Positions 36,490 through 44,572 of a stretch of DNA of 64,000 bases are shown piece after piece (positions within the stretch are counted from its first letter, which is position 1; every line of letters starts with the position of its first letter). Below the pieces are notes generated by a model. The model was given only the letters and a program-made list of their open reading frames with translations, ran no database searches and was not told the DNA's origin. The DNA is taken from the NCBI GenBank assembly GCA_014896255.1, contig JADBKT010000027.1, forward strand, positions 1-64,000, written 5' to 3'. Source of the DNA: Hydrogenibacillus sp. (GTDB lineage: Bacteria; Bacillota; Bacilli; Thermicanales; DSM-22653). The translations under genes were made by a program, and so were the position numbers.

Positions 36490-38483
36490 AACGCGTCGTA
36501 CGGCGGTTCAACCTGTTGTTCATCTTCATCTTTGTGCTGTTCACCGCGCTCATCTTGCGGCTCATGCAGCTCATGCTCGTCGACGGCCCGATGTACGCCA
36601 AGGCTGCGGGACAAGTCAATATCAAACAAGTCTCGGAGGTCGCGCCGCGCGGGTGGATCTACGATGTGAACGGCGTTCCGCTGGCCCAAAACGTGCCGGT
36701 TTTCCGGTTGTCGTTTTTGGATGAGGGCTTGAGCCGAGACGACATCATCCGCACGGCGATCGCTTTGGAAGCGCTGCTTCGGCCGCTCGGTCCGTCGCTG
36801 AACAAGGGGCTGAACAATCGCGTGGACATCTTGGAGGCGCTCGATGTCGGCTGGCGCTATGTGCCCGTTTCGGGCGACCTGAAGGCGGCCAGGCAGGCGC
36901 TCCGCGACGGGAAGCCGTTTCAAGATGCGGAATGGAAGCTGGAAGAAGCGCCGCTCATGCTTCCGCGCCACCTGCCGCGGATCATCGCATTCGGCAATAC
37001 GCCCGTCGATCTGCCGGAAGACGTCGTTTTTCAACTGGGGGAACGGCTGGACGATTTTCCCGGCGTGCGCGTCGTCACTACGGCGGAGCGCATCTACCCG
37101 TACGGGGACCTCGCCACGCAGGTGATCGGCTACACGCGCCCGGTGAAAGTGCGCGCGCCGGAGCGCATCGAAGAGCTTCTTTCCGCCGGCTACAGCATGG
37201 ATGAACCGTACGGCGAGATGGGCGTCGAGGCGTCCTACGAATCGGTGCTGAAAGGCATGCCCGGCGTCGCCGAGGTGCATGTCAACAATCTGACCGGACG
37301 GCAAACATTTAAGCCGGTCTATGCGGCAAAGCCGGGAAACAACATCGTGCTCACGCTGGACGCGCGTTTCCAGCGTACGGTGGAGTCGATTCTGAAAGAA
37401 GAGGCGGAGCGTTTCAACGCGATTCCCGAGCAACAAAAGGCCGGCGCGCTCACAAGAGCCATGGCCGTGGTCATGAATCCGTGGAACGGGGATATTCTCG
37501 CCATGGCCAAGTACCCCGGCTATGATCTGAACTGCTGGAACAAGCCGTCCACCTGTGATTGGGCGACGATCGATCAGTTCAACAGCTTGACGGGCGGCGG
37601 CTATCTGCCCGGTTCGACGTTCAAATTGATCACCGTCATGTTCGGCCTGAACGAAGGGCTGATCGGACCGCAGGAGAAGGTCTTGTCGACGGGGACGTAC
37701 CGCATCGGTCGGGACATCAAGAAAGACTGGAAAAGCGGCGGACACGGCTGGACGGACGGCATCAAGGCCATCAAAGAATCGATCAACACGTATATGTACG
37801 ACATCGCCATGCGCTTGTACCGCCGGAGCGGCGATTACGCTTCGCAGTTCGACGTCGTCCGCCGCTTTGCCGCGCAGTTCGGGTTGGGCGTGAAAACGGG
37901 CATCGATCTGCCGGATGAGGGGACGGGCAAAAAAGAAAACCAACCGCTTCTCGGTCGATTGGCGGACATGATGATCGGACAGTACGACAGCTACACGCCG
38001 ATTCAGCTCGCTCAATATGTCTCCACCATCGCCAACGGCGGCCGGCGCATCCGCCCGCACGTCGTCCATTCGGTGAACCTCCCGGTGGAAAACGCCAAGG
38101 GTCCCGGTCCGGTGGTCTATGAGATCCAGGGCGAAGTGCTCGGGCACGTGGAGGTCGATCCCCGCTGGCTCGACTATGTCAAGGAAGGCATGCGCCTGGT
38201 GACCGAGCCCGGCGGAACGGCAGGCGGGACGTTTGTCGGATCGGCGGTCAAGGTGGCGGCCAAGACAGGGACGGCGCAAGTCAAGCTCGGCGTCAACAAT
38301 TCGCTGATCATCGGTTATGCGCCGGCGGACAAACCGGAAATCGCTTTCGCCGTCGTCGTGCCCAACGTGAGCGCCAATGCGGAAAAAATCGGCGGACCGA
38401 TCGCCCATCGCATCGCCCGGCGCATCATCGACGCCTATTTCGGCGTCACGCCGCTCGAGCCGCTTCATCCGGTCGTCCCGTAA
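36486..38483 (+). CDS. mrdA: Elongation penicillin-binding protein 2 (class B transpeptidase)
   Basis: 665 residues. Membrane anchor near residues 8-28, a pedestal domain (APRGWIYDVNG), then the transpeptidase with SxxK at Ser377 (STFK), SxN at Ser432 (SIN) and KTGTA at Lys593. It crosslinks lateral wall peptidoglycan together with RodA, encoded downstream. GTG at 36486 is preceded by GAGGGGG; it overlaps mreD. A cysteine pair (NCWNKPSTCDW) just before the active-site serine is unusual. Confidence 0.96.
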   Translation: MKRVVRRFNLLFIFIFVLFTALILRLMQLMLVDGPMYAKAAGQVNIKQVSEVAPRGWIYDVNGVPLAQNVPVFRLSFLDEGLSRDDIIRTAIALEALLRPLGPSLNKGLNNRVDILEALDVGWRYVPVSGDLKAARQALRDGKPFQDAEWKLEEAPLMLPRHLPRIIAFGNTPVDLPEDVVFQLGERLDDFPGVRVVTTAERIYPYGDLATQVIGYTRPVKVRAPERIEELLSAGYSMDEPYGEMGVEASYESVLKGMPGVAEVHVNNLTGRQTFKPVYAAKPGNNIVLTLDARFQRTVESILKEEAERFNAIPEQQKAGALTRAMAVVMNPWNGDILAMAKYPGYDLNCWNKPSTCDWATIDQFNSLTGGGYLPGSTFKLITVMFGLNEGLIGPQEKVLSTGTYRIGRDIKKDWKSGGHGWTDGIKAIKESINTYMYDIAMRLYRRSGDYASQFDVVRRFAAQFGLGVKTGIDLPDEGTGKKENQPLLGRLADMMIGQYDSYTPIQLAQYVSTIANGGRRIRPHVVHSVNLPVENAKGPGPVVYEIQGEVLGHVEVDPRWLDYVKEGMRLVTEPGGTAGGTFVGSAVKVAAKTGTAQVKLGVNNSLIIGYAPADKPEIAFAVVVPNVSANAEKIGGPIAHRIARRIIDAYFGVTPLEPLHPVVP

Positions 38484-38558
38484 AGACCGCTGGGGGACGT
38501 CGGCAGGAAATCGACCGCCCAAAAGCGAAATGGATAGCGGAAAGCGAGGGGACGTCTG

Positions 38559-39215
38559 TTGGCGGCGACAGCACCGCGCATCCACATCAAAGGCACACGC
38601 GACGGGCTCGTCTTTTATTTCGATCCGACCTGTTCGATCGATGAACTCCTGAGCACCCTGTCCTATCGCCTTGAGGAAGGGCTCGATCGACTGGCGGGGC
38701 GGGGCGGTCCGACGCCGGTGGTGCTTCATTTCGGTTCCCGTTACGTGCCCGAGGACGTCCTTCGGGCCATTCTTGCCGAATTTGAGCGCCGTCCGTCGCT
38801 CGCCGTGCGGGAAGTCGTGCGCGACGTCTATCTGAAAGAAGAGGTCGAGGCGATGCTTCGGCGTGCTAGGACGCATACGGAAGTGGGCATCATCCGCTCC
38901 GGGGAGCTCGTCGAAAGCGAGGGAGATATCCTCATCTTGGGCGACGTCAACCCCGGCGGGGTCGTGCGCGCCGGCGGGAACATCTTCGTCTTCGGCCAGT
39001 TGGCCGGCTGCGCCTACGCCGGCGTCGGCGGCCGGCATCGGCTCATCGTCGCGCACGACATGCGGGCGACCCATTTATCGATCGCGGACGTGCACGCCGA
39101 AGACGTGCCCCCGGCGTACTACGGCCGCGGGGCGTTCGTTCGGTTGGAAGACGGGGCGCTCACCTTTCACCCGCTTACGGCGCTCCGGACGCTTGACGTC
39201 TCCTCGACCGCTTGA
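38559..39215 (+). CDS. minC: Septum site-determining protein MinC
   Basis: 218 residues. The N-terminal domain (to about 95) is divergent; the C-terminal beta-helix is typical: RSGELVESEGDILILGDVNPGG, VRAGGNIFVFGQLAG, CAYAGVGG. It blocks FtsZ at the poles with MinD. The start is TTG at 38559, after GAGGGG. Located between PBP2 and minD. Confidence 0.95.
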   Translation: MAATAPRIHIKGTRDGLVFYFDPTCSIDELLSTLSYRLEEGLDRLAGRGGPTPVVLHFGSRYVPEDVLRAILAEFERRPSLAVREVVRDVYLKEEVEAMLRRARTHTEVGIIRSGELVESEGDILILGDVNPGGVVRAGGNIFVFGQLAGCAYAGVGGRHRLIVAHDMRATHLSIADVHAEDVPPAYYGRGAFVRLEDGALTFHPLTALRTLDVSSTA

Positions 39216-39298
39216 GTGGCCTGCCGGGTATGGCCTGACGGCAGAATCAAACGGGTGTGCATGAGATGACGCGAGATGGAAACAAAGGAGCGTTCGGC

Positions 39299-40093
39299 AT
39301 GGGAGAAGTGATTGTCATCACCTCGGGCAAGGGCGGCGTCGGAAAAACGACGACCGTCGCGAACATCGGAACGGCGCTGGCGATGCTCGGCAAGTCGGCG
39401 GTGCTCATCGACACGGACATCGGACTGCGCAATTTGGACCTCGTGCTGGGGCTTGAGAACCGCATCGTCTATGATCTCATCGACGTGGCGCAGGGGGAAG
39501 CTCGACTGGAGCAGGCGCTGGTGCGCGACAAACGTTTTGACAATCGCCTCGTGCTTCTCCCGGCGGCGCAGGTGAAGGACAAGTCGGCGTTGGAGACGGA
39601 AGCGTTCGTGCGCATCGTCGACGTGCTTGCCCCGCAGTATGATTTCGTCCTCATCGATTCTCCGGCGGGAATCGAGCAAGGGTTTCAAAACGCCGTGGCC
39701 GGGGCAAAACAGGCCATCGTCGTGACCACTCCGGAAGTGTCGGCCATCCGCGACGCCGACCGCGTCATCGGTCTGTTGGAAAAACGCGGACTATACGGCC
39801 CGAAGCTGATCATCAACCGTCTGAGGCCGCAGATGGCCCGGGCCGGTGAGCAGGTGAGCATCGAAGAGATCGTCCAGATCCTCGGCGTCGATCTCCTCGG
39901 CGTCGTACCGGACGATGAGGCGGTGATCAAAATGACGAATGAGGGAACGCCGGTCGTCCTCGAGGCGAAGACCCGCGCGGCGCTGGCCTATCGGAACATC
40001 GCCCGGCGCATGCTCGGCGAAAGCGTACCGCTGATGAATTTCGAAGAACATACCGGCCTCTTTTCGCGGATGCGTCGGCTATTCGGATGGTGA
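39299..40093 (+). CDS. minD: Septum site-determining ATPase MinD
   Basis: 264 residues. Deviant Walker A VITSGKGGVGKTTT, switch LIDTDIGLRNLD, and VLIDSPAGIEQG are present. The C-terminal membrane-targeting amphipathic helix is GLFSRMRRLFGW. ATG at 39299 follows AAAGGAG by about seven bases. Its stop overlaps the rodA start. Confidence 0.98.
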   Translation: MGEVIVITSGKGGVGKTTTVANIGTALAMLGKSAVLIDTDIGLRNLDLVLGLENRIVYDLIDVAQGEARLEQALVRDKRFDNRLVLLPAAQVKDKSALETEAFVRIVDVLAPQYDFVLIDSPAGIEQGFQNAVAGAKQAIVVTTPEVSAIRDADRVIGLLEKRGLYGPKLIINRLRPQMARAGEQVSIEEIVQILGVDLLGVVPDDEAVIKMTNEGTPVVLEAKTRAALAYRNIARRMLGESVPLMNFEEHTGLFSRMRRLFGW

Positions 40094-41244
40094 TGGGCAA
40101 TTCGATGAACGCGCGGTGGATGCTCGAACCGTGGCGTCACTTCGATTGGATGACGATCGGGCTCATCCTCTCTTTCGCCGTTTTGAGTTATCTGGGCATC
40201 AGCGGCGCGAATCCGTCGTACGGGGAACCGTTCAAGCAGATCGTCTGGTACGGCATCGGCTTGGTGCTGCTTCTGGCCGTCCAATGGTTGGACGGGCGGA
40301 CGGTCATGCAGCTTACGCCTCTTTTTTACGGTACGGCGCTGTTTCTTTTGCTCGTCGTATTGGTTCTGGGATCCTCCACCGGTGAAATGCGCTGGCTGGA
40401 GTATAAGGGCATCAAGCTGCAACCGGCGGAAATCGCCAAACTGGCGACGATTTTGATGGGTGCCCGGTGGTTTGCTCTGCGCGAGGAAGAAGGGCGGGAG
40501 TCGGAGCGTTTTTGGGACCTGTGGCCTTTTTTTGCCTTGTTTGCCGTTCCGGCCGTGCTCATTTTGCTCGAACCGGATCTCGGCAATACGATCGTCTTGC
40601 TCTTTGTCCTCATGGCCGTGTTGGCCGTGGCCGCGCGCGTGCGTCACGTGCTCGCGGTGATCGGGATATACGCCGCAGGGGTGCTCGCGCTCGGCGGGCT
40701 TTATTGGTTCGCCAATCCGCTTTTTTTCAAGATCATCAAAGTGTACCAGTGGAATCGGATCACGGCCTTTTTGGTCGATCCGCCGAACCCCTCCGATCCG
40801 GATCAATATCAGATCTATATGTCGCTTCTGGCCATCGGTTCCGGCGAGATGTCCGGAAAGGCCGGTTCGGACGCCTATTTGCTTACCCAGCATCACTGGG
40901 TGCCGGAAGCGCAGACGGATTTCATCTTCGCCGTGATCGCCGAGCATTACGGCTTTTTGGGCGGGGCCACGGTGGTTTTGCTTTACTTTTTCTTGATGTA
41001 TCGTTTGATCCGCATCGGCATGGAAGTCCGTACGCCGTTCGAACGCTACGTCGTCGCCGGATTGGTGGGCATGTGGACATTCCAGATTTTTGAAAACATC
41101 GGCATGACGATCAAACTCACGCCGATCACCGGCATCACATTGCCGTTTTTGAGCTACGGCGGCAGTTCGCTGACGACGAATTTGTTCGCGCTGGGGCTGG
41201 TGCTCGCTTTCGGCTGGCGTGCGCGGCGCGCGCCGCGCGTTTGA
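40093..41244 (+). CDS. rodA: Peptidoglycan polymerase RodA (SEDS family)
   Basis: 383 residues, ten hydrophobic segments. SEDS features: LQPAEIAKLATI, LLEPDLGNTIVLLFVL, the long extracytoplasmic loop with VPEAQTDFIFAVIAEHYGFLG (catalytic Asp region) and GITLPFLSYGGSS. Polymerises glycan strands as partner of PBP2. ATG at 40093 overlaps the minD stop; 40087 and 40105 are alternative ATGs. FtsW or SpoVE cannot be ruled out by motifs alone, but the context favours RodA. Confidence 0.92.
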   Translation: MGNSMNARWMLEPWRHFDWMTIGLILSFAVLSYLGISGANPSYGEPFKQIVWYGIGLVLLLAVQWLDGRTVMQLTPLFYGTALFLLLVVLVLGSSTGEMRWLEYKGIKLQPAEIAKLATILMGARWFALREEEGRESERFWDLWPFFALFAVPAVLILLEPDLGNTIVLLFVLMAVLAVAARVRHVLAVIGIYAAGVLALGGLYWFANPLFFKIIKVYQWNRITAFLVDPPNPSDPDQYQIYMSLLAIGSGEMSGKAGSDAYLLTQHHWVPEAQTDFIFAVIAEHYGFLGGATVVLLYFFLMYRLIRIGMEVRTPFERYVVAGLVGMWTFQIFENIGMTIKLTPITGITLPFLSYGGSSLTTNLFALGLVLAFGWRARRAPRV

Positions 41245-41295
41245 CCGGAATACTTCCCCCGGGGATGTACTATAGATGCATCAGGGGGAGAGGTC

Positions 41296-41895
41296 ATGCG
41301 CGGCGTGCGCCGTTTGTCGTTTGCGCTGAGTGCGCTTTTGGTGTTGATCGTCGGGTGGCGGGAAGCCGGTGCAAACGGTTCGCCGGGCCTGCTCCAGCGC
41401 TTCGGCGCGTTTGAACGCGTGTTGATTTCGGTGAACGATGGACGCGTTCCGCACTTTGAGACGCCCGATCTCGGAGCGGCGGCGCTCCGCTTTCGGGAAA
41501 CGCTATTTACGCTGTTTCCGGCGTTTCGGACGCGGGAGGGGCGGTCGAAGGTCGTCTACCGTTTTCCGCTCGACGGCGCGGTGTACGCATCGCCAAGCGC
41601 CGGAGATGCCGTGGTCATTGAGACGCGGGCCAAAAGCGCGGTGCACCCGATTGCGGAAGGTTGGGTGCTGTCGGTGACGGACGACGCCGCGCTCGGGACG
41701 ACGATCACCATCCTGCACGCCGACGGAACGGTGAGCATCTACGGCTATCTCGGCGCGAACGCCGTGCGTCCGGGCGACTGGGTCTACCCTGACGGGGTAC
41801 TTGGCCAGGTGCGGGAACAGTCGCTGTACTTGGCCATTGAGCGCGCCGGCCGGCGACTGGACCCACGGGACGTGATCCGCTTTGAAGGGCGCTGA
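41296..41895 (+). CDS. spoIVFA: SpoIVFA-like protein with M23-type domain
   Basis: 199 residues. A signal or anchor helix at residues 6-22, an unrecognised middle, then a C-terminal LytM-like domain (VIETRAKSAVHPIAEGWV, TITILHADGTVSIYGYLG, GQVREQSLYLAIERAG) missing the HxH zinc residues. SpoIVFA holds SpoIVFB in check in the outer forespore membrane during sporulation. The name rests on position between minD/rodA and spoIVFB and on this domain. ATG at 41296 follows GGGGGAGAGG. Overlaps spoIVFB by 14 bases. The preceding ATACTT...TACTATAG is a poor SigE match. Confidence 0.72.
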   Translation: MRGVRRLSFALSALLVLIVGWREAGANGSPGLLQRFGAFERVLISVNDGRVPHFETPDLGAAALRFRETLFTLFPAFRTREGRSKVVYRFPLDGAVYASPSAGDAVVIETRAKSAVHPIAEGWVLSVTDDAALGTTITILHADGTVSIYGYLGANAVRPGDWVYPDGVLGQVREQSLYLAIERAGRRLDPRDVIRFEGR

Positions 41896-42832
41896 ACGGG
41901 TCCGGCTCCGCGTACATCCGCTGTTTTGGCTCGTCATCGCGCTCGGGCTGATCGGGGAACGGCGGGCGGAGATCGTGCTGTTGTTCACGCTCGTCCTCGC
42001 CCATGAGCTCGCCCATGCCATCGTCGCCGAAGCGCTCGGTTACCGCGTCCGCTCCATCGTCCTGCTCCCGTTCGGGGGGGCGCTCGAAGCGGATCCGCCG
42101 CCGCTTGCGACCGCCCGCGAAGAAGCGCTGGTGGCCATCGCCGGTCCCTTCGTCCATCTGCCGCTCCTCGTCGTCGGCGCGGCGCTCGCCGAATGGGGCA
42201 TCTTGCCTGAATCGGCGGCGCTCCTCTGGCAAAACGGAAATGCGGCCTTGCTTGCGGCCAATTTGCTGCCGTTGTTTCCGTTGGACGGCGGGCGGATTCT
42301 CCAGTCCGCGCTCACCCTTTTTATGCCCTATCGCCGGGCGCTCGTCATCTCGTACGGTTCGACGATGGCCATGGCGTGGGCGCTTCTCGCGTTGTTCATC
42401 CGGGCGCGGCAGGACGGATGGGCCGTGGCGTCGCTTTCTCTTTGGCTGATCGTCGTCTTTGCGGCTTGGACGAGCGTTTTCGCCTGGCGGGCCTTGCCGG
42501 TGACGATGGCCGCTTTCTGGACGGCTCGGCGGGTGTTTGCGACGGACGTTCGCCGGTATCGCTTGAAAGTGATCACCGTTTACGAACCGCTTCCGATCGT
42601 TCGGGCGCTTAGTCTTCTCTTTCGCGAGCGCTACCACCGCTTCGTCTGTCGGCCTGGCCCGCGGCGCGTCTTCGCAGGCGGCCGAACGACAAAGACATCG
42701 TCAGAACGGCCGGCGGAATCGGCGACCCGCGGGTACGCGGTCGATGAGTTTGAGTTGATCGACTGCCTCTCGGAAGCGGACGGCCAAAAGGCCACCTTCT
42801 GCGGTGATGGGCGTGACGAGCGTGCGCATTGA
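41882..42832 (+). CDS. spoIVFB: Intramembrane metalloprotease SpoIVFB (M50B)
   Basis: 316 residues. Cleaves pro-SigK in the mother cell. Zinc motif HELAH at residues 41-45 in a membrane segment; second motif NLLPLFPLDGGR with Asp135. About five membrane segments in the first 210 residues are followed by a cytoplasmic, CBS-like tail. TTG at 41882 is used; no strong ribosome site is visible, so it is probably coupled to spoIVFA. The tail runs over the promoter of the next gene. Confidence 0.9.
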   Translation: MKGAERVRLRVHPLFWLVIALGLIGERRAEIVLLFTLVLAHELAHAIVAEALGYRVRSIVLLPFGGALEADPPPLATAREEALVAIAGPFVHLPLLVVGAALAEWGILPESAALLWQNGNAALLAANLLPLFPLDGGRILQSALTLFMPYRRALVISYGSTMAMAWALLALFIRARQDGWAVASLSLWLIVVFAAWTSVFAWRALPVTMAAFWTARRVFATDVRRYRLKVITVYEPLPIVRALSLLFRERYHRFVCRPGPRRVFAGGRTTKTSSERPAESATRGYAVDEFELIDCLSEADGQKATFCGDGRDERAH

Positions 42833-42857
42833 AACTTTCTCCGCGGCGCTGTATAGT
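42829..42857 (+). promoter_or_regulatory. Promoter for the CofE-like gene
   Basis: -35 TTGAAA (42829-42834), -10 TATAGT (42852-42857), 17-base spacer, 35 bases before the GTG start. Confidence 0.75.
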
Positions 42858-42891
42858 GATACCGTGTGAACGCGCGAAAGGGGGATGCGGC

Positions 42892-44463
42892 GTGACGGAA
42901 CAACCGAAAACGGAGCGGGTGCCGCTGGCCTTGCCGGCGTCGGTGCCGATCGCGGCGTTCGGGGTGCGGACCGGGCTTATCCTCCCCAACGACGACATCG
43001 CCGCCATCGTTGCCGAGGCGGTCGGCGATTGGGTCGAGGACGGCGATATCGTCTGCGTCACGGAGGCCGTCGTGGCCCGGTCGCAAAACCGCTATATCGA
43101 TTGCCGCACGTTGGCCGAGGACATCCGTCAAAAACTCAAACTCAAGCCCGGCGCGCGGCTCGCCGTCGTCTCGCCGATTGCCAGCCGGAACCGTTTTGCT
43201 CTTGTGCTCAAAGCGGCGGCCATGAGCACCGGCGGCGGGACGGTCGTCGTCCAGTTCGCCTTGCCGCACGACGAAGTCGGCAATCAAGTGATCGATCCGG
43301 AATTCGCCTGGGCGCGCCTGCGGCTCAAAAAAGTGTACAAAAGCTTGCAGGAAGCGCGGGAGAATACGCCGCATCTGAACATCTTGATCCGGGAAATCGT
43401 CGCCGCCCTCGTGCTCCAGCAGCACGGCCTGGCGATCATCGGCATGCGCAAGATCATGGGCCGGGGCATCGCCGACCTGACCGTGCGTACGTCCGAGGGG
43501 GCCGTCGCGCCGGTGGAAGTGACATTTTCCGACTTGGACAAGGCTGCGGCGAAGTCCGTCGAATTGAAGGGCGATATGCCGGACGCCACCCGCGCCTATG
43601 CCGCCGGTGTGGACCTCGCCCGGCGGGTCGTCGCGCTTTACGACGCCGAGGCGTACGTCGGCGGGCGCACGGAGGCCCTGTTCGTCTACGACTATGGGGA
43701 CGTTGAGGCGGACATGCTCGATCCGGAGGCGATTGCCGAGGCGGAAGTCGGAGAAGGGGCGTTTCGTCACCCGATCACCGGCGTCGACTACCGCCGCCTG
43801 TACAAGGAGATGATTCAGTCCGCCGGCGCGACGGCGGAAGTGTGGTTTTCCAACAACCCGCTCAAAGTGTACGATCGGGGCTTTTTGGACGGGGTGATCA
43901 TCGGCGAGGTGCACGGCCGGGAAGCGTCGCGCGAGTTGTTTACGGCGTTCGGGGCGAACGTCCCGATCGTCACGCTGGCCGACATCGGTCCCGCGCCGTG
44001 GGGCGTCATCGGTTCCAATGTGTCGAATTATGACGATTGTCGCTTGAAGCTCCTCCCCGAAGACGCCGACGCTTCGGCGGAAGCGATCCGTCGGCGCGTC
44101 GCCGAACGGAGCGGCAAGGCGGTCGAAGTGCTCATCTTCGGCGACGGTGCGTACAAAGACCCGGACACGGGCATCTACGAGCTCGCCGATCCTTATCCGG
44201 CGCTCGGCTTGAGCGAGGGCTTGCGCCAGGCCCGGCTCAGGACGGGACGAAAGCTCAAGATGCACGTCGATACGCTCCATCAACAGGGCCTCACCCGCGA
44301 GGCGATCGCCGAGCGCCTGGCGCACGCGGATGCCGCCGATGCCGGTGAGGTCGGCACCACGCCGCGGAACCTGTCGAGCATCGTGGCCACGGTCGCCGAT
44401 CTCATCGCCGGGAGCGCCGATTCCGGAACGCCGATCGTCGTTGCCCGGGGTTATCTCCGGTAA
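42892..44463 (+). CDS. CofE-like protein (coenzyme F420:L-glutamate ligase family, function uncertain)
   Basis: 523 residues without membrane segments. The N-terminal part follows the F420_ligase pattern: TGLILPNDDIAAIVAEAV, then EDGDIVCVTEAVVARSQNR. The last part ends in GSADSGTPIVVARGY, also like that family. The protein is about twice the length of archaeal CofE, and no other F420 genes are in the window. It could be an amide ligase on another substrate. GTG at 42892 follows AGGGGGA. Its own promoter and terminator make it a single-gene unit between spoIVFB and pyc. Confidence 0.5.
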   Translation: MTEQPKTERVPLALPASVPIAAFGVRTGLILPNDDIAAIVAEAVGDWVEDGDIVCVTEAVVARSQNRYIDCRTLAEDIRQKLKLKPGARLAVVSPIASRNRFALVLKAAAMSTGGGTVVVQFALPHDEVGNQVIDPEFAWARLRLKKVYKSLQEARENTPHLNILIREIVAALVLQQHGLAIIGMRKIMGRGIADLTVRTSEGAVAPVEVTFSDLDKAAAKSVELKGDMPDATRAYAAGVDLARRVVALYDAEAYVGGRTEALFVYDYGDVEADMLDPEAIAEAEVGEGAFRHPITGVDYRRLYKEMIQSAGATAEVWFSNNPLKVYDRGFLDGVIIGEVHGREASRELFTAFGANVPIVTLADIGPAPWGVIGSNVSNYDDCRLKLLPEDADASAEAIRRRVAERSGKAVEVLIFGDGAYKDPDTGIYELADPYPALGLSEGLRQARLRTGRKLKMHVDTLHQQGLTREAIAERLAHADAADAGEVGTTPRNLSSIVATVADLIAGSADSGTPIVVARGYLR

Positions 44464-44466
44464 CGG

Positions 44467-44495
44467 TTGATCATCCTCGACATTTGTCGTAAAAT
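44467..44495 (+). promoter_or_regulatory. Possible promoter upstream of pyc
   Basis: -35 TTGATC (44467-44472) and -10 TAAAAT (44490-44495), 17-base spacer. A terminator hairpin lies immediately downstream (44508-44532), so if used, the first nascent RNA would contain it. Confidence 0.5.
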
Positions 44496-44507
44496 ACTTG
44501 TAAAGTG

Positions 44508-44532
44508 CGCCGATCTTGCGATCGGCGTTTTT
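44508..44532 (+). terminator. Terminator after the CofE-like gene
   Basis: CGCCGATC-TTGC-GATCGGCG followed by TTTTT. Perfect 8-bp stem. Confidence 0.85.
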
Positions 44533-44572
44533 GCTGACGGTGGGATGATTGATCCGATCGAGGGAGGTCCGC

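Noticed and set aside
36354-39074. Minus-strand open frame of 906 codons opposite PBP2 and minC
   Set aside because: Same shadow effect; no ribosome site, no domain, and the sense strand holds well-conserved genes.
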